Assembly: GCA_016795425.1 (NCBI GenBank)
Contig: JAEUHG010000164.1
Coordinates: 1-57,872, forward strand
From: Verrucomicrobiales bacterium
GTDB lineage: Bacteria > Verrucomicrobiota > Verrucomicrobiia > Limisphaerales > CAIMTB01
Length of the DNA: 57,872 nt
Reading direction: 5' to 3'
In this document: in pieces, positions 16,076 to 25,467 of the stretch
How the letters are laid out: each line of letters starts with the position of its first letter
Numbering within the stretch: position 1 is the stretch's first letter
Position numbers and translations under genes: made by a program
Notes under the pieces: model-generated
The model's input: the letters and a program-made list of their open reading frames with translations, nothing else
Database searches by the model: none
Told to the model about the DNA's origin: nothing

Positions 16076-18892
16076 GTGAAGTTTTCTGTTTCCACATTCG
16101 AACCCACCCAGCGCCCGGTCATCGGCGCCGCCGTCCTGATGGGTCTTCTGGTGACACTCCTCCCCTTTTCCGCGCAAGCCGCCGAAATCGTCATCGAAGG
16201 CGTGGCCGACCGCGTGGTCTACACCGACCGTGCCGCCTTCAAGATCCTGCCTCCTGCGGAGGTCCCTTTGGTTGCCACTCTCGATGGCACTCCGGTGGCG
16301 ATCAACACGACCGTCAACGTCGAGAATGCAGATTACCATGAGCTTCGCGTCGATCCCGCGGCGGCGTCTCCCGACGCCCCGGCGCCGCGTCTGGTCCGGT
16401 TCATCGTGCGCGCTTCGGCTCGCGGTGATTCCGAGTGGGGCCTTCCGCCATGGACTCCGCCACCCGTGATCAATGCATCCGCTGCGGAGCTTGCCGGCGC
16501 GCGCACTCAATGGCTTCTGCCAGCCCGATACCCAATCCTGCGGCCGATCCCGTTCGCTGTTCGGCTCGAGGATGATGAAGCTCACGCGCTCCGGCTCCAT
16601 GCGCGACTGGAATCCGATTGGCACGCGGCGACACAGCTTCGCCGTGGCTGGGGTGCGGGATGGATGGCCGCGCCGGGCGAGCTTGCCGCGGGAACCACCG
16701 AATACGCCGGGCGTCTCGGCGGAACCGAGATCCGACGCAGCCTGACGCTCGAAGCGGAAACTTCCTGGACGCCCGTGAGTGGCATCCTTTCGGGAGACGT
16801 GACCTGGCCGGAACACGGGCGCATCGAACTCACGCAATCCATCACGATTCCCCTCGGATCCCAGCTTCGCATCTCCCGCGGGACGCTGGTCTTCCTGGCA
16901 CCCGGCGTGGACATCACGGTGCGTGGGCGCATTCTCATCGAAGGTTCGGCTGACGCCCCGGTGGTGTTTGCTCCCGCCGTCGTCACCCGGCCTTGGGGAG
17001 GCTTTCTTCTTTTCGGCACCAACGCTTCCCTGAGCGCCACTCAAACGCTTTTCGCCGGGAGCGGCGCCAACCCGTCCTGGTTCAGCCAGAACTCAGGATA
17101 CAACGTGCACCGATCCGAACAGGCCCTGTTCCTCGTCGATGCCGCGACGGTTCATCTCAGCCATTGCGCCGCCATCGACGGCGCCGGCCAATTCGGGCAC
17201 GGCAAGAACGGCTTCCTGACCCTCGACCGTTGCCTCGTCCAGCGCTTCATCACGGGCGGCGAGTACAACGGAGGCTCGGTCGAGATCCGGGGATCCGCCC
17301 TGATCGAATTCCCTGTGGACGACGGCATCTTCGACGATGCGGACAACGACGCCATTTACCTCACCAACGGCCGGCATGTGCTCGCCGATTCGGTTCTCGG
17401 CTGGGCCAAGGATGATGGCATCGACGCGGGCAGCGGTGGTGCCGGCAGCGTGCTCGCCACCAATGTCTGGATCGAAGGCAACTTCCATGAAGCCTTTGCC
17501 TGGTCGGGTGAGGGCCGCGTGGTCACCAACCTCCAGTGTGTCGCCCTCCATTGCGGACAAGGCATCGAATGCGGCTGGAGCACGGGCGCCGATTCCCCTC
17601 TCGTCACCGCGGATCACTGTCTCGTCGCCGGCAACGCCTCTGGGTTCCGTTTCGGAGACAATTACGACTGGACCTATAACGGGCACCTGCAGGTGACCAA
17701 TTCGCTGGCGCTCTTCAATCATCGGGATGTCTTCGACCTCAATTGGGATGATTGGTCCCGCCGCCCGGCCCAAATGGATCTGCAAGGGAATGCCTTTTCC
17801 CAGCCGCAGCCGCATTATCCCCACAACCATTCCTGGGACCCCATTCGAGACGCGGCCCGTCTCGCCCCATTCCTTCCACGCACCGCATCAGCCAGGGTCG
17901 GCCTCGCCTTTGCCACACGTTCCCAAGCGGTTTCGCTCGACCAATGGGCGCGCGGGATTCCGGTCGGTCTGAGCGGATTCTCCACCCAGGCGGTTCGTGT
18001 CGAGTATTCCCTCCGCACCGCCGATCAAGCCATCGCCAGCGGCGTCCTCCAGTTCGCGCCCGGTGAAACGTTGAAGTCCATTCAACTGCCCCCCTCGAGC
18101 ATCCCTGCCCATACCCCCGTGCGCCTTCAACTCGCTCACCCCACGAACGCGGACCTTACCGGACCCGACGCACTGTACGGGTTCGCCCCCGGCGCGGCGC
18201 CGACCATGCTGCTCCCGCGCGGCGCACGATGGCGGTATCTCGATTCCGGTACCGACCCCGGTCCCGCCTGGCCGACCGCCACCTTCGACGACAGCGCCTG
18301 GAAGGAAGGTGCCGCGCGTTTGGGGTTTGGCGGCGACGGCGAGATCACGGAGGTCGACGGCGGACCGGCCGATGCACGTTTCGCCGCTCTTTATTTCCGG
18401 CACACTCTGGTCATCCCGGATCCTTCACCATTCCAGGAACTCGAATTCCGCGTGCAACGCGACGACGGCGCCCTGGTCCACCTCAATGGCACGGAAGCCT
18501 TTCGCAGCAACCTTCCATCCGGCCCGGTGACTGCCACCACCTACACGGGAACCGGCACCGATTCGGAGTCCGAGTTCTACGTGCATCGCGTGGCCGCCAC
18601 CGCGCTGCGCCCCGGCACCAACGTCGTCGCCGTGGAAATTCACCAGGCCAACGCCACGTCGAGCGATCTTGGATTCGATCTCGAAATCGTCGCCCATCCC
18701 GCCGCCCGCCTCGCCTGGCATCGCTTCGAGGACCGTGTCCTGCTCTCCTGGGATGCAACCTCCCACCACCTCCAGGAATCCATGAATGTCGCCGGGCCAT
18801 GGTCGGACACCCTCACGGACCATGGACTCCACGAGGTGATCGCCACCGGCCATCGTTTCTACCGACTCGTTCGACGAGGCTCCGAACCGTAA
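16076..18892 (+). CDS. Large secreted parallel beta-helix protein
   Basis: The GTG at 16076 is preceded by AGGGTGG at normal spacing and opens a signal peptide (MKFSVSTFEPTQ..., cut after SAQA); earlier in-frame codons run over the upstream gene's promoter. Of the 938 residues, about 240-590 form a right-handed parallel beta-helix with Asn, Gly and Asp turns (for example DGIFDDADNDAIYL). A Calx-beta-like stretch follows, then a galactose-binding-like domain (about 740-880, with YLDSGTDPGPAW and FDDSAWKEG). The protein closes with a 50-60 residue module ending in HRFYRLVRRGSEP. The galactose-binding-like segment is often seen with CotH-type spore-coat kinases in Verrucomicrobia, but no kinase domain is present here. 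A polysaccharide lyase or adhesin role is possible. Confidence 0.85.
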   Translation: MKFSVSTFEPTQRPVIGAAVLMGLLVTLLPFSAQAAEIVIEGVADRVVYTDRAAFKILPPAEVPLVATLDGTPVAINTTVNVENADYHELRVDPAAASPDAPAPRLVRFIVRASARGDSEWGLPPWTPPPVINASAAELAGARTQWLLPARYPILRPIPFAVRLEDDEAHALRLHARLESDWHAATQLRRGWGAGWMAAPGELAAGTTEYAGRLGGTEIRRSLTLEAETSWTPVSGILSGDVTWPEHGRIELTQSITIPLGSQLRISRGTLVFLAPGVDITVRGRILIEGSADAPVVFAPAVVTRPWGGFLLFGTNASLSATQTLFAGSGANPSWFSQNSGYNVHRSEQALFLVDAATVHLSHCAAIDGAGQFGHGKNGFLTLDRCLVQRFITGGEYNGGSVEIRGSALIEFPVDDGIFDDADNDAIYLTNGRHVLADSVLGWAKDDGIDAGSGGAGSVLATNVWIEGNFHEAFAWSGEGRVVTNLQCVALHCGQGIECGWSTGADSPLVTADHCLVAGNASGFRFGDNYDWTYNGHLQVTNSLALFNHRDVFDLNWDDWSRRPAQMDLQGNAFSQPQPHYPHNHSWDPIRDAARLAPFLPRTASARVGLAFATRSQAVSLDQWARGIPVGLSGFSTQAVRVEYSLRTADQAIASGVLQFAPGETLKSIQLPPSSIPAHTPVRLQLAHPTNADLTGPDALYGFAPGAAPTMLLPRGARWRYLDSGTDPGPAWPTATFDDSAWKEGAARLGFGGDGEITEVDGGPADARFAALYFRHTLVIPDPSPFQELEFRVQRDDGALVHLNGTEAFRSNLPSGPVTATTYTGTGTDSESEFYVHRVAATALRPGTNVVAVEIHQANATSSDLGFDLEIVAHPAARLAWHRFEDRVLLSWDATSHHLQESMNVAGPWSDTLTDHGLHEVIATGHRFYRLVRRGSEP

Positions 18893-19083
18893 TGCTCCCC
18901 TCAAAAACGACACCACACGGGCAGGGGGCCAGGATTCGACGCAAGTGGCCGGCCTGGCCTGCGCACCGCGGGCTGTGCCTACACGCAGCGCTTCGTCTTG
19001 CTTCCATCGCACCCCGCTTCGCCGTGAGGAGACAGCGCGGTTCGTCCCAACCTATGAGCCGTGCACCCTTGGTGATCCAACCA

Positions 19084-20208
19084 ATGACCCTGACCCGGCG
19101 GTCCTTCCTCTTCCTGTTGGTCCTGTCCACCGCGGTCACCGATTTTGCCGCCTTCGCCCAACGCGGGCGCGATTGGGGCATCGAACAAAGCGTCTACCAC
19201 GATCCTGTCACGGGTGTGCGCATCGTGGAACTGACGGCCGGCACCAACGCCTCCGATAATCTCTATTTCCACGTCTCCAATTTCACGGCGGACAACCGGC
19301 ACGTCCTCTTCGTCAACGACCGCACCGGCTCCTCGCAACTCTATCGCGCGGAGGTCGAATCCGGACGCATCGTGCAACTCACCGATGACCCGGCCATCGG
19401 AGCGCGCAGCGCCTGCCCTGATCCGAACGATGCCCGGCGTGTCTTCGTGATGCGCGGCGCCACGCTACTGGCCCTCGATATCCAGGACTTCTCGCTTCGC
19501 GACATCGGGGAAATTCCGGGGCCTCACGTCGGCGGATTTCAACAACCCACCGTGAGCCACGACGGGCAGTGGGTTGCGGTGGGAAAACAACGTGACGCCG
19601 CCAACTGGGAGATTGGTCTGATCCACCTCACCACCGGGCGCTATCGCACCGTGGTGACCCAGGGATTCCGTATCACCCACGTGCAGCACAGCCCGACCGA
19701 TCCCGTCATTTTCTACGTCTGGGAGACGGGCGGTTATGCCCCGCAACGCACCTGGTTGGTGAACACCGATGGTTCGGCCAATCGCCCCTTCTACGCGCGC
19801 ACCGCCTCGACCAACTGGTTCACCCCCTTGAAGGAATGGATCACCCATGAAGCCTGGGTGTCCGGAACCGGGGACATGACCATGATCAACGACAAGGTCG
19901 GTGTCATGCTGGTCTCCAAGGATGGAAATGCCCGGCTGGTCCGCGAAGGCAATTATTGGCATGCCGCAGCCCGCCCCGACGGAAAATTCATGGTTCTCGA
20001 CGATATGCAGGGTCGCCTATGGCTCTGCGAAACCGCCACCGGCAACATCCGACTGCTCGCTACCGGGATCCGCGATCAGGTGCGGGTTCATGCCCATGCC
20101 TCGTACGATCGTCGCGGGCATTACGTCCAGTTCCACAGCGGTCGGACTCACGAAACCGTTGCGCTCATCGATCTCCGGGAGCTTCCGGCCCAGGATTGGC
20201 TCCGCTGA
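19084..20208 (+). CDS. Oligogalacturonate lyase-like beta-propeller (PL22 type)
   Basis: The protein resembles oligogalacturonide lyases, seven-bladed propellers that cleave unsaturated galacturonate disaccharides by beta-elimination using a metal ion. The start at 19084 gives a Tat-like signal (TRRSFLFLLVL), cut near FAQ; an ATG at 19054 would add ten residues. The blade words FTADNRHVLFVNDR, VSHDGQWVAVG and SYDRRGHYVQFHSG fit the fold. The family's metal-site histidines are recognisable as His202 in QHSPTDP, His255 in THEAW, His293, and His336 and His338 in a VHAHAS motif. The protein would act outside the cytoplasm, whereas classical enzymes are cytoplasmic. The next gene, convergent 20 bp away, encodes a beta-helix protein, which supports a pectin-like substrate. 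Confidence 0.8.
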   Translation: MTLTRRSFLFLLVLSTAVTDFAAFAQRGRDWGIEQSVYHDPVTGVRIVELTAGTNASDNLYFHVSNFTADNRHVLFVNDRTGSSQLYRAEVESGRIVQLTDDPAIGARSACPDPNDARRVFVMRGATLLALDIQDFSLRDIGEIPGPHVGGFQQPTVSHDGQWVAVGKQRDAANWEIGLIHLTTGRYRTVVTQGFRITHVQHSPTDPVIFYVWETGGYAPQRTWLVNTDGSANRPFYARTASTNWFTPLKEWITHEAWVSGTGDMTMINDKVGVMLVSKDGNARLVREGNYWHAAARPDGKFMVLDDMQGRLWLCETATGNIRLLATGIRDQVRVHAHASYDRRGHYVQFHSGRTHETVALIDLRELPAQDWLR

Positions 20209-20228
20209 AACCCGGCGCACAGCTCCGC

Positions 20229-21560
20229 CTACTTCGGCGCATTCCGCCGATCCTCGATGGGCGTCGCCGCCTCGATCTTGTTGCCCTCGGTCACGACTCG
20301 ACCGACCCGGTCCTCCAATCGAATCCCCACCGTTTGACTGCGGTCACCTTCACCGCGGGTATCTCGGATGACGTTGTCACGAAACACCAGGTCCGAGGTG
20401 CTGCCCCGAACGCGGATACCCGCCGCCTTACCCTTGGCGCCGTTGTTCTCGATGGTGTTGCCTTCCACGCGATTCCGGTGACCCGCCATTCCTTCGCTTT
20501 CGTTGCGGAAGAAGATCCCGTCCTCGCCGTTGCCGATGACCTGGTTGCCCTTCAGCAGGTTGTCGGTGTCCTTGTGCCCGATCGAGATGCCGAAGCGCCC
20601 ATTGCTTTCGAATCGGTTCTCCTCGAAGACCCCTTCCTTCACCCGCCAGCAAAGGAAGAGGCCGTCCTCGCCATTGCCCCGGGCAATGCAACGCCGCACT
20701 TCGGGCCGCTGCGATCCGGATCCCGGATGAAACCCGAGCGCCGCGTTGTTCTCGCTCACACAGTCGGACACCTCGACGTCGTTGCACTGCTGAAAGCCAA
20801 TGCCGTCCCCGTGGTAGTTGCGCACCGTGCATCGCACCACCACCACCTGGTGGCTGCGGTAGAGAAAAATTCCGGCGCCGCGGCAGCCATTCAACGCGAT
20901 GTTCTCCTCGCGGTTGCCATCGATGGTCAAATCCTCGACACGCGCGCCATCGGCCCCGTAGCCGCTGACCACGGGAAACACCGTCGCCGCCTGGCCGCCG
21001 TTGTCGGCCATGCAATCCGCCATCAAAGGGCGATCGAAGGAGAAGGTGCTTCCGTTCCGGCCGGTGATTCGAGCCACGGTGGTATGAAACCCGCCCGCGT
21101 TCTTGTCCCATACCGCGATACCATCCCCCACTTCGAATCCATCAGGCTTCGCCAAGGTGACCTGTTCCTCACCAAAATCACCGTCCAGCGCCAAGGCCGA
21201 GACGGTCGCCCGCGCCTTCTTCAGGATGGTCTGCGATCCCTGGCCCCTGACGGTCACCTGGGGGCGCAGATGCAGGGAATCGCGCATCAGGAATTCGCCG
21301 GCACCAATCTCGACCGTGCCACCGCCAAGCGCCGCAATGTAATCGACCGCCGCCTGAAGCGCCCGCTGGTCTTTCCCTGAAATGTCGCCTCCCTCCTGCC
21401 GCACAGTGATCCGGGGACGCTCCTTCATGGTGCCGTGCATTGCTTTGGGAAGCTGGCGATGCGGCGAATCAGGTGCCAACCCCTCCGCCTGGAGAGGACG
21501 GGTGCTCCACGCTAGAAGCAGCAAAAAGAAGACTCGGGGCAATCTTGGAAACGTTGGCAT
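20229..21560 (-). CDS. Secreted right-handed beta-helix protein
   Basis: The ATG near 21560 has GAAAGG six bases upstream and opens a signal peptide (FFLLLLAWS, cut after LQA). The mature protein is a pectate-lyase-like right-handed beta-helix. After an entry segment with AALQAAVDYIAALGGGTVEIGAG, typical of polygalacturonase/pectate-lyase superfamily N-termini, come some ten coils with the words NTIENNGAKG, GNGEDGIFF, GISIGHKDTDN and similar Asn-ladder turns. Clear catalytic residues of a named lyase or hydrolase family are not evident, so the enzyme class is open (lyase, epimerase or plain adhesin). It is convergent with the oligogalacturonate lyase-like gene. Confidence 0.85.
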   Translation of the reverse strand: MPTFPRLPRVFFLLLLAWSTRPLQAEGLAPDSPHRQLPKAMHGTMKERPRITVRQEGGDISGKDQRALQAAVDYIAALGGGTVEIGAGEFLMRDSLHLRPQVTVRGQGSQTILKKARATVSALALDGDFGEEQVTLAKPDGFEVGDGIAVWDKNAGGFHTTVARITGRNGSTFSFDRPLMADCMADNGGQAATVFPVVSGYGADGARVEDLTIDGNREENIALNGCRGAGIFLYRSHQVVVVRCTVRNYHGDGIGFQQCNDVEVSDCVSENNAALGFHPGSGSQRPEVRRCIARGNGEDGLFLCWRVKEGVFEENRFESNGRFGISIGHKDTDNLLKGNQVIGNGEDGIFFRNESEGMAGHRNRVEGNTIENNGAKGKAAGIRVRGSTSDLVFRDNVIRDTRGEGDRSQTVGIRLEDRVGRVVTEGNKIEAATPIEDRRNAPK

Positions 21561-21754
21561 GGGAGGCCTTTCGGTCGCTCCCTGCATTCCACGCCATGCC
21601 TGCCATTATGGCAATGCCGGGGTCCATCGATTTCCCGCTGCCGCGAGCGGTTCCCAGGCCCGAAAAGGAGCGTCTCCGCGTTGGGGCCGGGTCGGCCCCG
21701 CGTGATGCGCATTGAGCGAGGGATCGAGTACCGGCTATACGCCTCCGGGCACTC

Positions 21755-23968
21755 ATGGGAAATACCCCGACCAAAAGCCGCTCTCCGCGGGTCCGAGCCA
21801 ACGACGTGATTGCCGGGTTGGTCGTTGGCGCGGTGGTGGCGGTGACGAGCCAGTCGCTGGGAGCGCTCATCTTCTCCGGCCAGACCTCGATCGCCACCAG
21901 CCTGGGTACGACAGCCTCATTGATCACGGCGATGATCTGCGGATGGCTGGTGGCTTGGCGGGGCAGCACCCCCGGCTCGGTCGCCACGCCCCAGGAGCGC
22001 GTCGCGCCCATCCTGGCGCTCCTGGCCGGGGTCGTTGCCGCCGATGCACCCGAAGACACCACTCCGGAGTCCATGGCCGCAACGCTCCTGGCTCTCCTGG
22101 CTGTCACCGCCATTGCCGTCGGCGCCGGCCTCTATCTCTTGGGCCGAATGCGTCTCGGAAATCTCACCCGTTACATTCCGTATCCGGTCATGGGTGGATT
22201 TCTCGCCGGTTCCGGATGGCTGCTCGTCATTGGTGCCATCCGCATTTCCGCTGGCATCCCCGGGTTCTCCAGCGCGACCGCCTGGCGCCTTCTCGAACCG
22301 AGATTGTTCAGCCAATGGATCTCCGCGCTCCTCTTGGGAGGCATGTTATTTGCCTGCCTTCGACTCTGGCGAAAGCCGATGGCGTTTGTCCTCCTCCTGG
22401 TGGGCGCCGCGCCAGCCCTGTTCCTGGTGGCGAACCTCGCCGGATTCTCCATCGATGACCTGCGACGAACCGGCTGGCTGCCGGCGTCCATGGCCGACCA
22501 GATGGCCTGGCGCGAGGCATGGACGGAGTTGGTGCAGGGAGGTGTTCGATGGGAAGTCCTGCCGTCGACCGCCGGCATCATCGGCTCCGTCCTGGTCACC
22601 GCGGCGCTCTCAATCCTCTTCAACGCCAGCGGCATCGAACTGCTGGTGCGCGAAGAAGCCGACCTGAATCGCGAACTCCGGGTCGCCGGTGTGGCCAATC
22701 TGGTCGGTGGGATGCTCGGGGGCCTGGTGGGTTTTCAGTCGTTGAATATGACCCGATTGGCCCACGACCTGAAGGGCCAGGGACGCTTCGTACCGGTGAT
22801 CGCAGGGTCGGTTTGCGGCCTTGCCTTGTTGGCTGGCCCCGTCGCCGCCGCCTACGTGCCCAAGCTGTTGCTCGGCGCTGTGCTCTGCTGCCTCGGACTC
22901 GGATTCCTTCACGATTGGGTCATCCGTTCCTTCCGCCGCCTCTCCAAATCCGACTACACCGTGGTCCTGCTCATCCTGGCGGTGATCGGAGCCTTCGGCT
23001 ACGTGGAAGGCGTCGCCGTCGGCCTCATGGCGGCGCTTCTCTTGTTCGTGCATAATTACAGCCGGGTCAGCGTCGTGACGCATTTGCTCACCGCCGCGAA
23101 CCACCCCAGCCGGGTGGATCGACCGGAACTGCATCGTCGGATCCTCGAGGAACGGGGTGGCGAGGTGCTGGTCCTGCGCCTCCAAGGATTCATCTTCTTC
23201 GGTACGGCCAACTCCATCCTTCAGCAGATCCGGGCCCGGGCTGAGTCGGACGATGAACTCTCGCTCCGCTACGTCGTCCTTGATTTCCACCGAGTCAGCG
23301 GACTCGACAGCTCGGCGGCCTTCAGCCTGTCCCGGGCCCTGCAACTCGCCGAGAAACACCAGTTTCAGGTCCTTCTCACCCATCTGAATCCCGAGATCCG
23401 CCGCCAACTGCGCGAGGATGTCTTTCGTTCCGACGAAGGGCCGTGGCACCGCGTCGTTCCGACTCTCGACCACGGGGTGGAATGGTGTGAGGAACAACTG
23501 CTCGCCGACGCCAAATTGACCGTATCCAACGCTGTTCCCCTGCGCCTGCAATTGAAGGAACACTGGCCGTCTCCCGAAGGTTTGGAGGCTTTCCTGGGCC
23601 ATCTCGATCGCATGGAGATCGATCAAGGGGCCTACCTCATTCGCCAAGGGAGCGCCGCCGACGCGCTGTACTTCATGGAATCCGGCCAGGTGAGCACCGT
23701 GATCGAAACCTCGACCGGCGACCGGCGGTTGCGCCGCCAGGGCCCGGGCACGGTCCTGGGCGAGTTAGGATTGTTCCTGGAGGTGCCGCGCACCGCGTCG
23801 GTCGTCGCCGAGAAACCGTGCGTGGTGTACCGCCTCACGTCCGCCAGACTCCAGGAAATGAAGGAACGAAACCCCGCCCTGGCCGCGGAATTCTATCAGT
23901 TCATGACCCATTTCCTCGCGGAACGGGTGGTGAGCTGCAACCGCGTGATCCGCGCCTTTATGGAGTGA
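21755..23968 (+). CDS. SulP-family anion transporter with STAS and cyclic-nucleotide-binding domains
   Basis: This is an inner-membrane SLC26/SulP transporter. The membrane domain (about residues 15-430, 10-12 helices) carries SulP hallmarks such as RYIPYPVMGGFLAGSGW and the AGVANLVGGMLGGLVGF helix with the following QSLNMTRL. A cytoplasmic STAS domain (about 455-570) has VVLDFHRVSGLDSSAAFSL, keeping the Asp-Ser pair usual at the regulatory site. The C-terminus (about 600-730) is a cNMP-binding fold (GAYLIRQGSAADALYFMESG, and a GPGTVLGELGLFLEVPRTASV stretch with the phosphate-binding cassette Glu and Arg). Transport of bicarbonate, sulfate or another anion, gated by a cyclic nucleotide, is inferred. 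The ATG has no strong ribosome site, and no neighbour suggests the substrate. Confidence 0.93.
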   Translation: MGNTPTKSRSPRVRANDVIAGLVVGAVVAVTSQSLGALIFSGQTSIATSLGTTASLITAMICGWLVAWRGSTPGSVATPQERVAPILALLAGVVAADAPEDTTPESMAATLLALLAVTAIAVGAGLYLLGRMRLGNLTRYIPYPVMGGFLAGSGWLLVIGAIRISAGIPGFSSATAWRLLEPRLFSQWISALLLGGMLFACLRLWRKPMAFVLLLVGAAPALFLVANLAGFSIDDLRRTGWLPASMADQMAWREAWTELVQGGVRWEVLPSTAGIIGSVLVTAALSILFNASGIELLVREEADLNRELRVAGVANLVGGMLGGLVGFQSLNMTRLAHDLKGQGRFVPVIAGSVCGLALLAGPVAAAYVPKLLLGAVLCCLGLGFLHDWVIRSFRRLSKSDYTVVLLILAVIGAFGYVEGVAVGLMAALLLFVHNYSRVSVVTHLLTAANHPSRVDRPELHRRILEERGGEVLVLRLQGFIFFGTANSILQQIRARAESDDELSLRYVVLDFHRVSGLDSSAAFSLSRALQLAEKHQFQVLLTHLNPEIRRQLREDVFRSDEGPWHRVVPTLDHGVEWCEEQLLADAKLTVSNAVPLRLQLKEHWPSPEGLEAFLGHLDRMEIDQGAYLIRQGSAADALYFMESGQVSTVIETSTGDRRLRRQGPGTVLGELGLFLEVPRTASVVAEKPCVVYRLTSARLQEMKERNPALAAEFYQFMTHFLAERVVSCNRVIRAFME

Positions 23969-24109
23969 ACAGCGACCCACGCTCAGCACGTCGATTCCCG
24001 GCCGAAAGGGTGGCGCCGCCTGCTCGACGACGCGGCGATGGCCCCGCCGATTCCTTACCGGGAATTGGAGGCTTTCCCGATCCGGGAACACTGATAAGGT
24101 CGCCGTTGA

Positions 24110-24502
24110 ATGAGCCGAATGATGGCACCGCGCCGACGGGAATCCCCTTGGATCCTCCTCCTGGCAGCCGCCGCGCTGTTGGCCGCGGCCGTCATTCATT
24201 TCCAAGGCACGACAGCCGTGGCGCGCCTCCGGATCCTGCCGCTGGCCGATTGGCGATTCAGCAGGACTCCCTTGGCCTTCTGCTCGGAAAGCAACGCGGC
24301 GTTGCGCGGTTGGGATCTCCGGGCCGGTCCTATCCAACTCTACTTCCTCCGGTACACCACGCCGCCCGGTCGCTCCGTCAAACCGCAGTCCGAAACCGCG
24401 GCCTCACCATCCCAGGAATCAGGAACCCCCACCCACCTCGGCCCGGTGCTCGAGACGCAACGATCGGATCCTGCCTTTCCGACGTTCGAAAACAGTCTCT
24501 GA
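24110..24502 (+). CDS. Small membrane-anchored protein of unknown function
   Basis: A 130-residue frame starts with MSRMMAPRRRESPW (a second ATG lies at 24122). It has one strong hydrophobic helix (about residues 14-30, alanine/leucine rich), then a predicted extracytoplasmic part with two cysteine-free aromatic strands and a Pro/Ser/Thr-rich end. No family is recognised. Support for a real gene comes from the positively charged N-terminus before the helix, the fit in an otherwise empty 560-bp gap, and the terminator-like hairpin starting right after its stop codon. Confidence 0.5.
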   Translation: MSRMMAPRRRESPWILLLAAAALLAAAVIHFQGTTAVARLRILPLADWRFSRTPLAFCSESNAALRGWDLRAGPIQLYFLRYTTPPGRSVKPQSETAASPSQESGTPTHLGPVLETQRSDPAFPTFENSL

Positions 24503-24527
24503 ATGCGCGGACCGCCCCGCGCATTTT
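24503..24527 (+). terminator. Intrinsic terminator-like hairpin between convergent genes
   Basis: An 8-bp perfect stem (24503-24510 with 24517-24524) around a six-base loop is followed by TTT. It begins at the base after the stop of the small + strand gene and ends just before the stop of the convergent hydrolase gene. It is short in its T tract, but the position is what a terminator needs. Confidence 0.6.
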
Positions 24528-24528
24528 C

Positions 24529-25458
24529 TCAACGTTTGGATCCGGTTCCCGCAAGATAAGTGTCGAACCACTCGCCAAACTTCCGGATGTCAAAAACCAT
24601 GGTCAGCCAGCCGTGCTTGCCGCCCGGGTGAACCACGATCTCCACGTTCCGCCCCATGGACCGCGCCTTGGACTGGAACCATTCCGATTGCTCCAATGGC
24701 GTCAGGGTATCCGCGTCCCCGTGATAGATCAGCGTCGGCGGCAGGTTGGAGTTCACAAAGTGAAGGGGTGACGTCTCGCGTCCGATCACTTTCCACACCG
24801 CGAGATTCGTCGACTGCGGTCCAAAAGCTTTCACAAAGCTCTTCGGCGGCCCACCATCGCCCAGATTCTCGGTGGACTTCCCCAAGTTCAGCAGGTCGGT
24901 GACCGGATAGAAGATCGCCACCGCCTGCACCGCGCTCGATTCACGGTCGACCGGATCCTGACTTTCCGCAGGTCCGGGCCCTCCGCGCGTCGCCAGCATG
25001 AGGCTCAGGTGTCCACCGGCGCTGCCCCCAGTCACGCCGAGTCGGGTGGGATCGATGCCATACTCCTTGGCATGAAACCGGATGAAACGAATGGCGCGAT
25101 GGACGTCCTCTACGATCTCCATGACCGTGGCCTCGGGTTGCGAGATATGGCAGACCGCGAACACGGTATAACCGCGCCTCAGGAGCGGCGCCGCCATCCA
25201 GCTGGGGAACTTTCCCGCCGCGGAGGACTTCCATCCTCCGCTCACCATGAGAGCCACCCCGATTCCATTCGGCCGGTCGGGGCGAAGAACATCGAGCGTC
25301 AGTGCCTTGTCATGACGCCGACCGTAGGCGACGCCATCGGTTCGTTGGATGGGTGGATGGAAATACCACCATCCCAGTCCTGCCACCAAGCCCACGCCTA
25401 CCACCAGGACGGCAATTCCCAGCAACAGCCACTTCAAGACCGATTTCAGCCGCTTCAT
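24529..25458 (-). CDS. Membrane-anchored alpha/beta hydrolase (esterase/lipase-like)
   Basis: An N-terminal helix (about residues 10-31) anchors or exports the protein. The remainder is an alpha/beta hydrolase of the BD-FAE/carbohydrate-esterase-like group. The nucleophile elbow GGSAGG puts Ser146 as nucleophile, YHGDADTLTP gives Asp250, and the GGKHGW turn gives His282. The oxyanion region reads VSGGWKS in place of the usual HGGG. Related enzymes deacetylate plant polysaccharides or act as general carboxylesterases. Its start lies 9 bp after the stop of the S9 peptidase gene on the same strand, so the two are likely co-transcribed. Confidence 0.87.
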   Translation of the reverse strand: MKRLKSVLKWLLLGIAVLVVGVGLVAGLGWWYFHPPIQRTDGVAYGRRHDKALTLDVLRPDRPNGIGVALMVSGGWKSSAAGKFPSWMAAPLLRRGYTVFAVCHISQPEATVMEIVEDVHRAIRFIRFHAKEYGIDPTRLGVTGGSAGGHLSLMLATRGGPGPAESQDPVDRESSAVQAVAIFYPVTDLLNLGKSTENLGDGGPPKSFVKAFGPQSTNLAVWKVIGRETSPLHFVNSNLPPTLIYHGDADTLTPLEQSEWFQSKARSMGRNVEIVVHPGGKHGWLTMVFDIRKFGEWFDTYLAGTGSKR

Positions 25459-25467
25459 GCGTCGCCC

